Source: Saprospiraceae bacterium
Lineage (GTDB): Bacteria > Bacteroidota > Bacteroidia > Bacteroidales > JAIPBB01
Assembly: GCA_021739805.1 (NCBI GenBank)
Contig: JAIPBB010000128.1
Coordinates: 1 to 13,648 of the forward strand
Length of the DNA stretch: 13,648 bases
Direction of reading: 5' to 3'
In this document: positions 6,771-13,648 of the stretch, piece by piece
Layout: every line of letters starts with the position of its first letter
Position numbering within the stretch: position 1 is the stretch's first letter
Made by a program: the position numbers and the translations under genes
The notes under the pieces: generated by a model
The model's input: only the letters and a program-made list of their open reading frames with translations
Told to the model about the DNA's origin: nothing
The model's database searches: none

Positions 6771-7144
6771 TTGCACATTAAATCAAAATGTTCCACAATT
6801 TCCATCAAAACATATAAATTCACACTGAATATTTTAATTAATACCTTTATTAATAAAGCACAAAAAATTAGTTTCGATATCGAGAACTCCAACATAACAT
6901 TCTCTTTTGAACTATTTGAGAGTTTATTTTTTTCAAATACAGAAAATTTTATCTATTCCTTTGAGATTATTTGAAGCGAAAAAATTTTGCAAAAGCAACA
7001 CACAAGAACTATTTGACTTTTAAACGAAAGTTTAAGCAATTTCAAGGCACTAATTACGACAACCTTAAGCTTGCTAATATAGATTATAAAATATTGAGTG
7101 ATTTCCAGTCATATTTAATTAACGGGGCATTCAATGATAGATAG
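6771..7144 (+). pseudogene. Frameshifted, truncated tyrosine recombinase (integrase) remnant
   Basis: Two adjacent frames each resemble a part of the N-terminal half of Bacteroidota tyrosine recombinases. The first (6771-6974) encodes INTFINKAQKISFDIENSN followed by TFSFELFESLFF, like the linker helix and start of the core-binding domain. The second frame continues from about 6965: LKRKNFAKATHKNYLTFKRK, then KFKQF, IDYKILSDFQSYL, and a stop at 7142-7144, like the SAM-like core-binding domain (alanine-threonine-lysine-tyrosine helix, then a helix ending in F-x-x-Y-L). A frame change between about 6960 and 6975 joins them. The arm-binding N-terminus and the whole catalytic domain with its Arg-His-Arg-Tyr residues are missing. 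The remnant sits beside tRNA-Lys. The reading rests on recognised patterns, not on an alignment; if wrong, the region is simply non-coding. Confidence 0.55.
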
Positions 7145-7184
7145 AGTTGTAAAGAACCCGGCACTCCAAACTCCCAACTCCCTT

Positions 7185-10175
7185 TCACTTTTCCATCGCA
7201 TCATAAATCACCTGGTGAATTCTTTGCCTGATTGCATAAGTGTTCAATTTCCAGTTTTTCACACTTGGATTAACTCTGTTTGAAAGAAAAACATAAACAA
7301 GATTATTATCGGGGTCAACCCAAACACAAGTTCCCGTGAAACCTGTATGCCCATAAGTGTTTGATGAGGCACTTTCTGCCATAAAAGAGCTGTTTTTGTC
7401 AAAACCTAAACCTCGGTGACTGCCGGGCTGAGTTGATGTAAATCGTTTAACAGTTTCAGAATTCAAATATTTTTCTCCACCATAAATGCCGTTATTTCTT
7501 AGCATTTCAAATAGTACACCCAAATCAGAAGCATTAGTGAAAACTCCGGCATTACCCGAAATTCCACCTAAGATTGCAGCACTTGGGTCGTGAACATATC
7601 CATGAATAAGTTGTTGTCGCCAATATTCGTCAATTGCTGTTGGAGTAATTCTGCTTTTATCGAATTTCTTTAGAGGGTGATAACAAATAGTTTGCAAACC
7701 TAAAGGCTGATAAAAATATTTTTCCATATACTTATCAATACTCATTTGATTAATGGTGTCAATTGTTTGCTGAAGCATAATCATATTAATATCGCTATAC
7801 TGATAAACCGGATTTGAGCATAATCTAATTTGCTTTGTTAAAACCCATAAGGAATCAAACCAATGGTCTTTTAAATAGAAATTATTTGCAATTTTAACTG
7901 TAATTGAGTCTTTAATGTAGCTTCTTCCATAATATTTGTTAAATAAATATGCCACTGTATCCTTACGGTTTTTTAGGGGCAGAGTAGTGTCAACAACTGT
8001 ATCTCTTCTATAATAAAGAAATGATAAAATAGGCAAACTTGGAGAAAGTCCCGATTTATGCATAAGAAGATTGTAGGGCTTTGATTTGAAAATATTGAGT
8101 TTGGGAGTAACCTTAAAATAAATAGTGTCATAAGCAATCAGCATCGAATCGTTCAGTTGAATTGTGTCCCATTTAGTTAAAAATGTATCAATATTTTCGA
8201 TTTCTCTAAGCTTTAGTGTATCAATATTAATTATGGTGTCAGGCTTAATTCGGGTGTAATTGATTTTAGTGTTTTTAAAATATTCTTCAAGATTACTGAA
8301 AAGGTTTAGCTTTTTATCATCATACATTTTCATTGCTGCAATTGTTGTCGCTGCCACTTTTGTAACAGAAGCAATATCATATAAATCAGTAGTTTTGACT
8401 TTTGTTTTCTTATCATAAGTGTGATAACCAAAAGCTTTGTTATAAATGACTTTTCCGTCTTTGGCAACCCAAACCTGGCAGCCCGGGAAAGCATATAATT
8501 CAATTGCTTCTTTTGCAATACTATCAATTTGTGAAAGGATGGAATCATTTAATCCGGCATCTTCGGGAATGGTGTATTTTAATCTTACTTTCTTTGTTTT
8601 TTCTCCACTTCCATAGTGAAGAGAATCAGAAATTTTAAAAGGCAAAATTCCTTTTGCAGAAATCCCACCGAACAATAATTGTGAAGCAAATTCTTGTTCA
8701 ATCTTAGCATTATCGTATAATTGAACCACAGTTGACAAGTTTTGAAAATGTTTAAGGTTTTCAGGATTGTTGAAATTTACAATTACAATATTTTGAAGTG
8801 TATCTAATTTTTTAAGTTTTAGCAGGAATTTTCGGTGCTTGCTTGAGTCTAATTTGAAATTATTAAAAGTTAAAATAATAGTGCTTGAATCATTTTTGTT
8901 TTTAGCAAAGTTTAAAAATTTGGAAGTGTTTTTAGCATAATTTTTCACACTAACTGAATCGTAAAACTGAAAATACTCAACAAAAGCAGAAATATTTGAT
9001 TTGCCGAAATTGGCAATTGTGAATTTCTTGTCTTTCAGATTTTTAAAGGGAATGCTTTTGTTTTTATTCCTGACAATAGTTATCGAAAATTCAATTAAAT
9101 TCCGTTTAAATAATTCACTAAAATCTCGTCTGATTATTTTTTCAGATTTTTCAATATCTATTTCTTTATAATTTTCTAATCCCGTCCATGATTTGGCAGA
9201 AAGAATTCGCCTGACTTTATTATCAATTTGTTTAATTGAAATTTCATCTTTATCAATTAGTTTTTTTATTTTTTCAAAAACAAAATCAATGCTATCATTC
9301 ACAATCAAAGCATCCGCTCCTGAAAGTAAAGCTTCTCCGGCATCACATGAATTTGCCTGTATCAAACTCAAACCCTGAAAGTTTAGCCCTTTCTTTAAAT
9401 AATCTTTAAGAAAAATTGAATTGGATTTATTGTAATTACTGTGAATGCACGAAAGTCCATTAATAATTAAATTTTTATAAGGCTGAATGTATTTTAAATA
9501 ATTTGCTGAGGTATCATCCTCTATATTAGAAAACATCTCAAAATTATTTATCCCGGCAAGAATATTTTGCTGCTGAAGTTCAAGGCAAAGTTTTTTTGTC
9601 TTTCTTAGAAAATAAACACTATCCCGATTATTTGATATTGGAATCGAAAGATTAGCATGAATGCCAAGTAATTTGTTCTGTTGAACAATAATATTTCTGT
9701 AAATATCTAATAAAGAATCATTGGAAATGGCATCAATTGTATTTCCTTTTGGAAGCTGAACAATGTCTTTCAAAAATTCCGCATAAGCTTCTGCTGTTTG
9801 CATTTGAATTAATAAGGGAACTTTTGATAAAGCCTGGAACTCATTAATAGATTGCATTTGCTTTTTCAGTGAATCAGTTTCAAAACGTAATCCGCCAATG
9901 CCATAGTTTTGAATCCATTGTTTTAATAATTCAATATCATCATTATTTGCTTTGCTTTGCTCTATAATTATAAGTTGCCCGATTTTTTCATCAAGGCTCA
10001 TGTTTTCAACCAATGAATCAACCCATGCAGATTTAATATTAAGAAAAGGTGAGCCGAATTCAAGCTGTTTAGCTTTGTTAAAGTAGATTTTGTAGAGGCA
10101 TAAAAAAACTAATGCTATAACAATGACAGCAATCGTTATTAAAACAATTTTTTTATGTTTTTTGGTTAATTGCAT
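7185..10175 (-). CDS. Membrane-anchored GH3-like / beta-lactamase-fold serine hydrolase fusion
   Basis: 996 residues. An N-terminal membrane helix (about 10-30) anchors the protein facing the periplasm; C26 is not in a proper lipobox. Residues about 50-345 follow the glycoside hydrolase 3 (NagZ-like) barrel: MSLDEKIGQL (59-68), GIGGLRF, KVPLLIQMQ, GLNFQGLSL and LLSGADALIV (283-292). About 350-520 resembles a GH3 C-terminal domain. About 540-996 is a class C beta-lactamase/penicillin-binding fold with SVTK (S603, K606) as the nucleophile motif, LMHKSGL (704-710), YSD (793-795) where Tyr-x-Asn is usual, NAGVFTNASDL and HTG (943-945). Two Asp/Thr-rich inserts (about 640-690 and 720-785) enlarge the hydrolase. 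Such fusions are known in Bacteroidota and are presumed to act on peptidoglycan fragments or muropeptides. Usual GH3 catalytic motifs (KHFPGHG and the SDDLSM nucleophile segment) are not recognisable, so the N-terminal half may no longer be catalytic. It is converged upon by the integrase remnant. Confidence 0.88.
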   Translation of the reverse strand: MQLTKKHKKIVLITIAVIVIALVFLCLYKIYFNKAKQLEFGSPFLNIKSAWVDSLVENMSLDEKIGQLIIIEQSKANNDDIELLKQWIQNYGIGGLRFETDSLKKQMQSINEFQALSKVPLLIQMQTAEAYAEFLKDIVQLPKGNTIDAISNDSLLDIYRNIIVQQNKLLGIHANLSIPISNNRDSVYFLRKTKKLCLELQQQNILAGINNFEMFSNIEDDTSANYLKYIQPYKNLIINGLSCIHSNYNKSNSIFLKDYLKKGLNFQGLSLIQANSCDAGEALLSGADALIVNDSIDFVFEKIKKLIDKDEISIKQIDNKVRRILSAKSWTGLENYKEIDIEKSEKIIRRDFSELFKRNLIEFSITIVRNKNKSIPFKNLKDKKFTIANFGKSNISAFVEYFQFYDSVSVKNYAKNTSKFLNFAKNKNDSSTIILTFNNFKLDSSKHRKFLLKLKKLDTLQNIVIVNFNNPENLKHFQNLSTVVQLYDNAKIEQEFASQLLFGGISAKGILPFKISDSLHYGSGEKTKKVRLKYTIPEDAGLNDSILSQIDSIAKEAIELYAFPGCQVWVAKDGKVIYNKAFGYHTYDKKTKVKTTDLYDIASVTKVAATTIAAMKMYDDKKLNLFSNLEEYFKNTKINYTRIKPDTIINIDTLKLREIENIDTFLTKWDTIQLNDSMLIAYDTIYFKVTPKLNIFKSKPYNLLMHKSGLSPSLPILSFLYYRRDTVVDTTLPLKNRKDTVAYLFNKYYGRSYIKDSITVKIANNFYLKDHWFDSLWVLTKQIRLCSNPVYQYSDINMIMLQQTIDTINQMSIDKYMEKYFYQPLGLQTICYHPLKKFDKSRITPTAIDEYWRQQLIHGYVHDPSAAILGGISGNAGVFTNASDLGVLFEMLRNNGIYGGEKYLNSETVKRFTSTQPGSHRGLGFDKNSSFMAESASSNTYGHTGFTGTCVWVDPDNNLVYVFLSNRVNPSVKNWKLNTYAIRQRIHQVIYDAMEK

Positions 10176-10311
10176 TATACTTCAAATTTCAAAATTTTAT
10201 TAATTGATTTTAAGTTTAATGCATAAAGTTTTCAACCAATAAAGCTTTAAAATTTAGTATAATATTTTTTGCCCAGGGTTTTATTTGTTTTAACCATCAT
10301 TTTTAATGCAA

Positions 10312-11700
10312 CTATCTAGCTCCTCCATAAATACTCCAATTTACCCAGTTTGCAAATTCAACAAAAGGAATTCTTCTTTTGTACGTTAATGTACTATTTT
10401 TAATATAGCCCAATGTTTTATAACGATATTTATTGTTTGTTTTGCGATATAACCTTATTTTAGTATGATTTCCATCCCGGGTATAATCCCATTCAAAGAA
10501 TTTATACGAATCATTCAGTGTAAATGAACATATTTTTCTTTTTTCAAACGGTGTGTAAAAGTAAATTTTAGTTATGCTATCCTGCGGAGTACCAATATCA
10601 TATTCAACAATAAAATTTTCTCCTGTTTGATATCTACAATTTGGTTTACAGTATTCAATTGCTTCTCCTGTAATATCATCATATAGAATAATTTGATAAC
10701 TAACACTGCTTTCTAAATATTTTTTATTCTCTGTCAGAAATTTACTACTATCATTCAAAGTAAAGTGATAAATCGCATTGCGACTAATGACCGAATCATA
10801 TCTATTTGTAAGTTTACTTAAGATATTACAATAATATATTCGAGTATCGACATATTTGCCAGTACCAGTAGATAGTAGTGGTTGCCCATTTGAATGCAAT
10901 GTTAAAAAAGTGGAATCTAATGAGTTGAAAACTTTAATTGGCTTGCCTTTTTGGTTTATTATGAATTTTACTATATCGTTTTCTTTGACATCAAATAATT
11001 CTCCTTTTTTGTAAATTATGGGCAAAACTAATTTAGTATTTTTATATGATGCAAACATAACACCATGATACCCATTCTTTGTTACATCATATAAAAAAAA
11101 TAATGAATCTTTATTACCATTATTATAATAGTAATTGATAAGTTCAGGAACAGAATCATAAATTGGAGGAATTAAAGATTTCAAACCTATATATAGACAA
11201 TACTTATTATCTTTTAATAAATATTCAGAATCTCCATTAATATATTTATCAAGATTATCATAAATAATCTCTGAAATATAAACTTTTTCAATTGATTCTA
11301 CCCAAGCCAATGAGTGAAAACCTGAAATATTTGAACCATTTCTAATAAAAAATGCAACAAAACCATATTTGTCACCTTTTCTAACAGTAATAAAACCAAT
11401 GCTTTTATGTTTGATCATATCAAATTCAATTTCTGATATTATCCAGCCTTTATCTATTGTATTTAAGGCATAGCCATATTTGTCTCCTAGTTTTAAAATA
11501 TAGTTTTTTGCTCCTTTCCCACTCATTCCAAAATCAGGAGCAGTAATATAAATACTGTCTAATTGAGGTTTTATTATTATTGTCTTATTTTTATCTATTA
11601 AACCATATTTACCATCCTGAGTTATAATTGTTTGTGTATAAGCTGTTTGACTTACAATAAAAAAAATAATAAATACTGCTGTTTTAGTGAGATTATTCAT
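10312..11700 (-). CDS. Secreted WG-repeat protein
   Basis: 462 residues if started at the ATG 11700-11698. An upstream in-frame ATG at 11790 is possible, but the chosen start gives a clean signal peptide (MNNLTKTAVFIIFFIVSQTA, cleavage near YTQ), while the longer version would put a second hydrophobic stretch in front. After the signal there are WG-type repeats with the KYG core: DGKYGLID (29-36), GDKYGYAL (72-79), GDKYGFVA (109-117), and a decayed NKYCLYIG with IPPIYDSV. The rest is rich in Tyr, Asn and Lys, with strand-like segments and no recognised catalytic motif; NDS(S/Y)KF occurs twice (about residues 346-351 and 420-425). WG repeats form beta-propeller-like or solenoid surfaces of unknown ligand. 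It is separated from the downstream GH3 fusion by 136 bases, so cotranscription is possible but not proven. Confidence 0.75.
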   Translation of the reverse strand: MNNLTKTAVFIIFFIVSQTAYTQTIITQDGKYGLIDKNKTIIIKPQLDSIYITAPDFGMSGKGAKNYILKLGDKYGYALNTIDKGWIISEIEFDMIKHKSIGFITVRKGDKYGFVAFFIRNGSNISGFHSLAWVESIEKVYISEIIYDNLDKYINGDSEYLLKDNKYCLYIGLKSLIPPIYDSVPELINYYYNNGNKDSLFFLYDVTKNGYHGVMFASYKNTKLVLPIIYKKGELFDVKENDIVKFIINQKGKPIKVFNSLDSTFLTLHSNGQPLLSTGTGKYVDTRIYYCNILSKLTNRYDSVISRNAIYHFTLNDSSKFLTENKKYLESSVSYQIILYDDITGEAIEYCKPNCRYQTGENFIVEYDIGTPQDSITKIYFYTPFEKRKICSFTLNDSYKFFEWDYTRDGNHTKIRLYRKTNNKYRYKTLGYIKNSTLTYKRRIPFVEFANWVNWSIYGGAR

Positions 11701-11886
11701 AAGTCCATTTTTTAATATAAGTCTTGGTTTCAATAAATGAAAAAAGAAATTAAATGTAAAGATAATGATAAACAATGTAATATCTAACATTGATATGGAA
11801 ATTATTTCAATAACAATTGACCAACTAATTATATAATTTAGAATTAAACAGAAATCTATTATTATTCAACCAATCATTATTTTAAA

Positions 11887-11894
11887 TACTTTTG
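11887..11894 (+). promoter_or_regulatory. -7 box of rlmN, giving a near-leaderless mRNA
   Basis: TACTTTTG is a perfect TAnnTTTG match ending only five bases before the ATG at 11900. A TTC (11865-11867) 19 bases upstream is a weak -33. Start would fall at about 11899-11901. Confidence 0.55.
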
Positions 11895-11899
11895 CACCC

Positions 11900-12946
11900 A
11901 TGAATCCTCAAGAAAAGAAGAACATAAGACTAATTTCTATCGAAGAAATCACTAGCTTTCTAAAAGACAATAATGAAAAGCCTTTCAGGGCAAAACAAAT
12001 TTATGAATGGCTGTGGAAAAAGGCAGTTAATTCATTTGATGAAATGACAAGCCTTTCGCTTGCTCTTAGAACACTGCTCCAGGAGCATTTTTATATAAAT
12101 TCTATTAAGTTACATTCTCAGCAAAAAAGCATAGATGGAACAATAAAGTTTACATTTGAGTTATCTGACGGAGAATTGGTGGAGGGAGTTTTAATTCCTT
12201 CGATGGGAAGAGCTACTGCATGCATTTCATCACAAGTTGGATGTAATTTAGCTTGTACGTTTTGTGCAACAGCAAAAATTGGTTTTAATAGAAATTTATT
12301 GTTTGAAGAAATTTATGACCAGGTAACTTTTATAAACAAACAAGCAATCGAACATCATGGAATTCATTTAACAAATATTGTGTATATGGGAATGGGCGAG
12401 CCTTTAATCAATTACGAAAATGTTCTTAAATCCATTGAAATTATTACATCAACCGAAGGAATGGCAATGTCGCCTTCCCGAATAACTGTTTCAACAGTTG
12501 GGATTCCTAAAATGATTAAAAAACTTGCTGATGATGAAACCAAATTTAAACTGGCTTTGTCATTACATTCGGCAAATGATAAAATTAGAAGCAGCTTAAT
12601 ACCCACAAACGACAATCATCCGACAAAACAACTTATTGAAGCTTTAAAATATTATCACGCAAAGACAAACCACAGGATTTCAATTGAATATATTCTGTTT
12701 AATGATATTAATGATAGCGAAAAAGATGCACAGGATTTAGCAATTTTTTGCAGAAATTTTCCTGTTAAAATTAACATCATCGAATATAATAATGTAGAAG
12801 GTTCAGAATTTCAATCATCAACAAAAGAAAAGACAGAGGAATTTGTGAAATTCCTTGAAAGTAAAAATATAATTGTAAACGTTAGAAGAAGTAGAGGGAA
12901 AGACATTGATGCAGCTTGTGGGCAGTTGGCGAATAGGGTGAAGTAG
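11900..12946 (+). CDS. rlmN: RlmN, radical SAM 23S rRNA (A2503-C2)/tRNA (A37-C2) methyltransferase
   Basis: 348 residues, typical length. It methylates C2 of A2503 in 23S rRNA and, in dual-specificity members, A37 of some tRNAs. The N-terminal helical domain has FRAKQIYEWLWKKAV (29-43). The radical SAM cluster motif is CxxxCxxC at C115, C119 and C122 (GCNLACTFCAT). GMGEP (164-168) binds SAM, and SRITVSTVGIPKMI and LALSLHSA are the usual barrel strands. C340 in the C-terminal DAACGQL is the cysteine that is methylated as the transfer intermediate (equivalent of E. coli Cys355). All key residues are present. Monocistronic, divergent from the WG-repeat gene. Start at 11900 agrees with the family N-terminus and with a -7 box that leaves room for almost no leader. 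Confidence 0.97.
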   Translation: MNPQEKKNIRLISIEEITSFLKDNNEKPFRAKQIYEWLWKKAVNSFDEMTSLSLALRTLLQEHFYINSIKLHSQQKSIDGTIKFTFELSDGELVEGVLIPSMGRATACISSQVGCNLACTFCATAKIGFNRNLLFEEIYDQVTFINKQAIEHHGIHLTNIVYMGMGEPLINYENVLKSIEIITSTEGMAMSPSRITVSTVGIPKMIKKLADDETKFKLALSLHSANDKIRSSLIPTNDNHPTKQLIEALKYYHAKTNHRISIEYILFNDINDSEKDAQDLAIFCRNFPVKINIIEYNNVEGSEFQSSTKEKTEEFVKFLESKNIIVNVRRSRGKDIDAACGQLANRVK

Positions 12947-13075
12947 GGGAAAAGGCAAAAGTAATCCATACGGACTCCCTTCGGTCGAAAGGCAAAGGCA
13001 AAATTAGAAAGAAAGGGAGAAGGGGTGATTGGGTGAAGGGGAGAGTTTGAGAGCATGCAAACAGCCAATTCAGAG

Positions 13076-13192
13076 CGTCATTGCGAGGGAGGAACGACTG
13101 AAGCAATCCGTTGAATTAAGCTCAAAACTGATAATAGACAGATTGCTTCGCTTTACTTCGACTTCGCTCAGCACAGGCAGCTCGCAATGACG
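13076..13192. repeat. 117-bp non-coding element with 12-bp terminal inverted repeats
   Basis: CGTCATTGCGAG (13076-13087) is exactly inverted as CTCGCAATGACG (13181-13192). Nested inside is a second inverted pair, GAAGCAATC (13100-13108) and GATTGCTTC (13141-13149). The right arm also carries ACTTCGACTTCGCTCAGC (13155-13172), the reverse complement of the dispersed repeat at 2809 and 13390-13484. No ORF. This resembles the CGTCATTGCGAG...CTCGCAATGACG elements seen in many bacterial genomes, and looks like a REP/MITE-type non-autonomous element. No clear target-site duplication was seen. Confidence 0.85.
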
Positions 13193-13289
13193 AAAGCTTC
13201 AAGCAACGAGATAAGAGAAATGAATAAATAAAATAACGAATATCGAACACCCAATAATGAATGATTAAGTAGGCAATATGCAAATAATT

Positions 13290-13321
13290 GAGCGTGAGAG
13301 CGTGAGAATGGGTGAATGGGA
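13290..13321. repeat. Four degenerate octamers
   Basis: GAGCGTGA, GAGCGTGA, GAATGGGT and GAATGGGA follow without gaps. The last two share AATG with the array between the sigma and anti-sigma genes, although the register and the other bases differ. Confidence 0.6.
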
Positions 13322-13389
13322 GAAAAGTAAAATAAATCATAATATATCAGCGTAAATCAGCGTCAGAAACTCGAAACCTGAAACTCTTG

Positions 13390-13484
13390 CACTGAGGGAG
13401 TCGAAGTGTGAAACCTGAAACTCTTGCACTGAGCGGAGTCGAAGTGTGAAACCCGAAACCCCTGCACTGAGCGGAGTCGAAGTG
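13390..13484. repeat. Three tandem copies of a 37-38-bp unit with core CACTGAGCGGAGTCGAAGTG
   Basis: Cores lie at 13390-13408 (one base shorter, CACTGAGGGAGTCGAAGTG), 13427-13446 and 13465-13484, spaced 37 and 38 bases, each followed by a TGAAACC(T/C)GAAAC-like or CGTAACCCGAAAC spacer. The single copy at 2809-2828 differs at one position (GCGAAG for GCGGAG). Confidence 0.85.
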
Positions 13485-13540
13485 CGTAACCCGAAACAAA
13501 AACTGAGTTAAAATTAAGGGGACTTCTATTATTTAAATCA

Positions 13541-13570
13541 TTGTTATTCCAACAATTAAACGTATATTTG
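13541..13570 (+). promoter_or_regulatory. Promoter of the truncated end gene
   Basis: TTG (13541-13543), 19-base spacer, TATATTTG (13563-13570): a full match to the Bacteroidota TTG/TAnnTTTG pattern, the best in the window. Leader of about 17 nt to the ATG at 13594. Confidence 0.7.
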
Positions 13571-13593
13571 TGTTTTAATTAAACAATTAAGCT

Positions 13594-13648
13594 ATGAACA
13601 CAAAAACATACAAAACAACAGGAAATAGAGGATTATTTGATGAACAAG
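13594..13648 (+). CDS. N-terminal fragment, possibly an IS5/IS1182-like transposase
   Basis: ATG at 13594 follows a strong promoter and the frame is open for 18 codons to the window edge: MNTKTYKTTGNRGLFDEQ. The GLFDEQ segment close to the start recalls the N-termini of some IS5/IS1182-type transposases of Bacteroidota, in which a Leu-Phe-Asp-Glu stretch precedes a 'LxKLxxxGDPL' motif. Only 18 residues are visible, so this is a guess; the gene could equally be an unrelated small protein. The neighbouring repeat-rich DNA would suit a mobile element, but no inverted terminus could be identified upstream. Confidence 0.35.
   Translation, partial: MNTKTYKTTGNRGLFDEQ

Larger units (their letters stand above)
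12947..13593. other. Repeat-rich intergenic region without a gene
   Basis: 647 bases between rlmN and the truncated gene at the end. It begins with purine-rich AAAGGCA-type words (12950-13003) and GGGTGA/GGGAGA words (13010-13050), then the 117-bp inverted-repeat element, an octamer stretch (13290-13321), three tandem copies of the CACTGAGCGGAGTCGAAGTG repeat and finally a promoter. Open frames here are low-complexity products of the repeats; no protein-coding gene is supported. Confidence 0.7.

Noticed and set aside
6771..6974. 67-residue frame as an intact small gene
   Set aside because: It opens with TTG, has no own ATG, and its content plus the continuation in a shifted frame reads as part of a broken recombinase.
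11701..11790. Upstream 30 codons of the WG-repeat gene
   Set aside because: They would place a second hydrophobic stretch ahead of a clean signal peptide beginning at the ATG 11700-11698; the shorter start is preferred.
12811..13106. Minus-strand frames over the end of rlmN and the following spacer
   Set aside because: Antisense shadows and purine-rich repeat translated on the opposite strand; no supporting start signals.
13122..13340. 72-residue minus-strand frame as a gene
   Set aside because: It runs across the right arm of the 117-bp element and the octamer stretch; its composition (RAACAERSRSKAK) is the translated repeat, and no promoter or homologue pattern supports it.

Overview
The window comes from an AT-rich member of the Bacteroidota, probably an environmental Bacteroidales/Marinilabiliales-like lineage; the exact taxon cannot be fixed from sequence alone. 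The evidence is: the typical -7 element TAnnTTTG upstream of most transcription units, no Shine-Dalgarno sequences, an N-terminus typical of Bacteroidota gliding/T9SS-type secreted proteins, DUF2807 head-GIN-like surface proteins, WG-repeat proteins, a GH3/beta-lactamase fusion, and intergenic DNA full of short tandem and inverted repeats.

Layout. 1-220: 5' end of a secreted protein on the minus strand. 221-694: divergent spacer with a 22-bp direct repeat and the promoter of the next operon. 695-4370: an ECF sigma factor, a single-pass membrane protein proposed to be its anti-sigma factor (its cytoplasmic part is three copies of a ~72-residue unit), and a DUF2807/beta-barrel outer-membrane protein. 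The sigma/anti-sigma spacer consists entirely of 23 consecutive octamers. A clear terminator closes the operon and overlaps the promoter of yebC (4489-5238). yebC converges on a TerC/Alx-type membrane protein gene (5374-6435, minus) across an imperfect inverted repeat. A tRNA-Lys(CTT) gene (6552-6624) follows, and beside it lies a frameshifted, truncated tyrosine-recombinase remnant (6771-7144). On the minus strand come a large GH3-like/beta-lactamase-fold fusion (7185-10175) and a secreted WG-repeat protein (10312-11700). rlmN (11900-12946) is transcribed from a promoter so close to its ATG that the mRNA should be nearly leaderless. 12947-13593 is a repeat-rich intergenic region with a 117-bp element bounded by inverted repeats and three tandem copies of a repeat also found at 2809. 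A gene entering at 13594 has a strong promoter and is cut by the window edge.

How the genes relate. The only evident functional module is 695-4370, read as a cell-envelope signalling unit: sigma factor, membrane-anchored inhibitor and surface output protein. yebC, rlmN and tRNA-Lys are translation genes that happen to be neighbours. The GH3/beta-lactamase fusion and the WG protein are envelope or secreted proteins with no clear partner here. The most unusual feature is the octamer array: almost every unit carries an ATG, a stop follows within two or three codons of most of them, and many of these stops overlap the next start, so it could act as a termination-reinitiation relay or as a length-variable spacer between sigma and its regulator. 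No CRISPR array, defence system or biosynthetic cluster was recognised.
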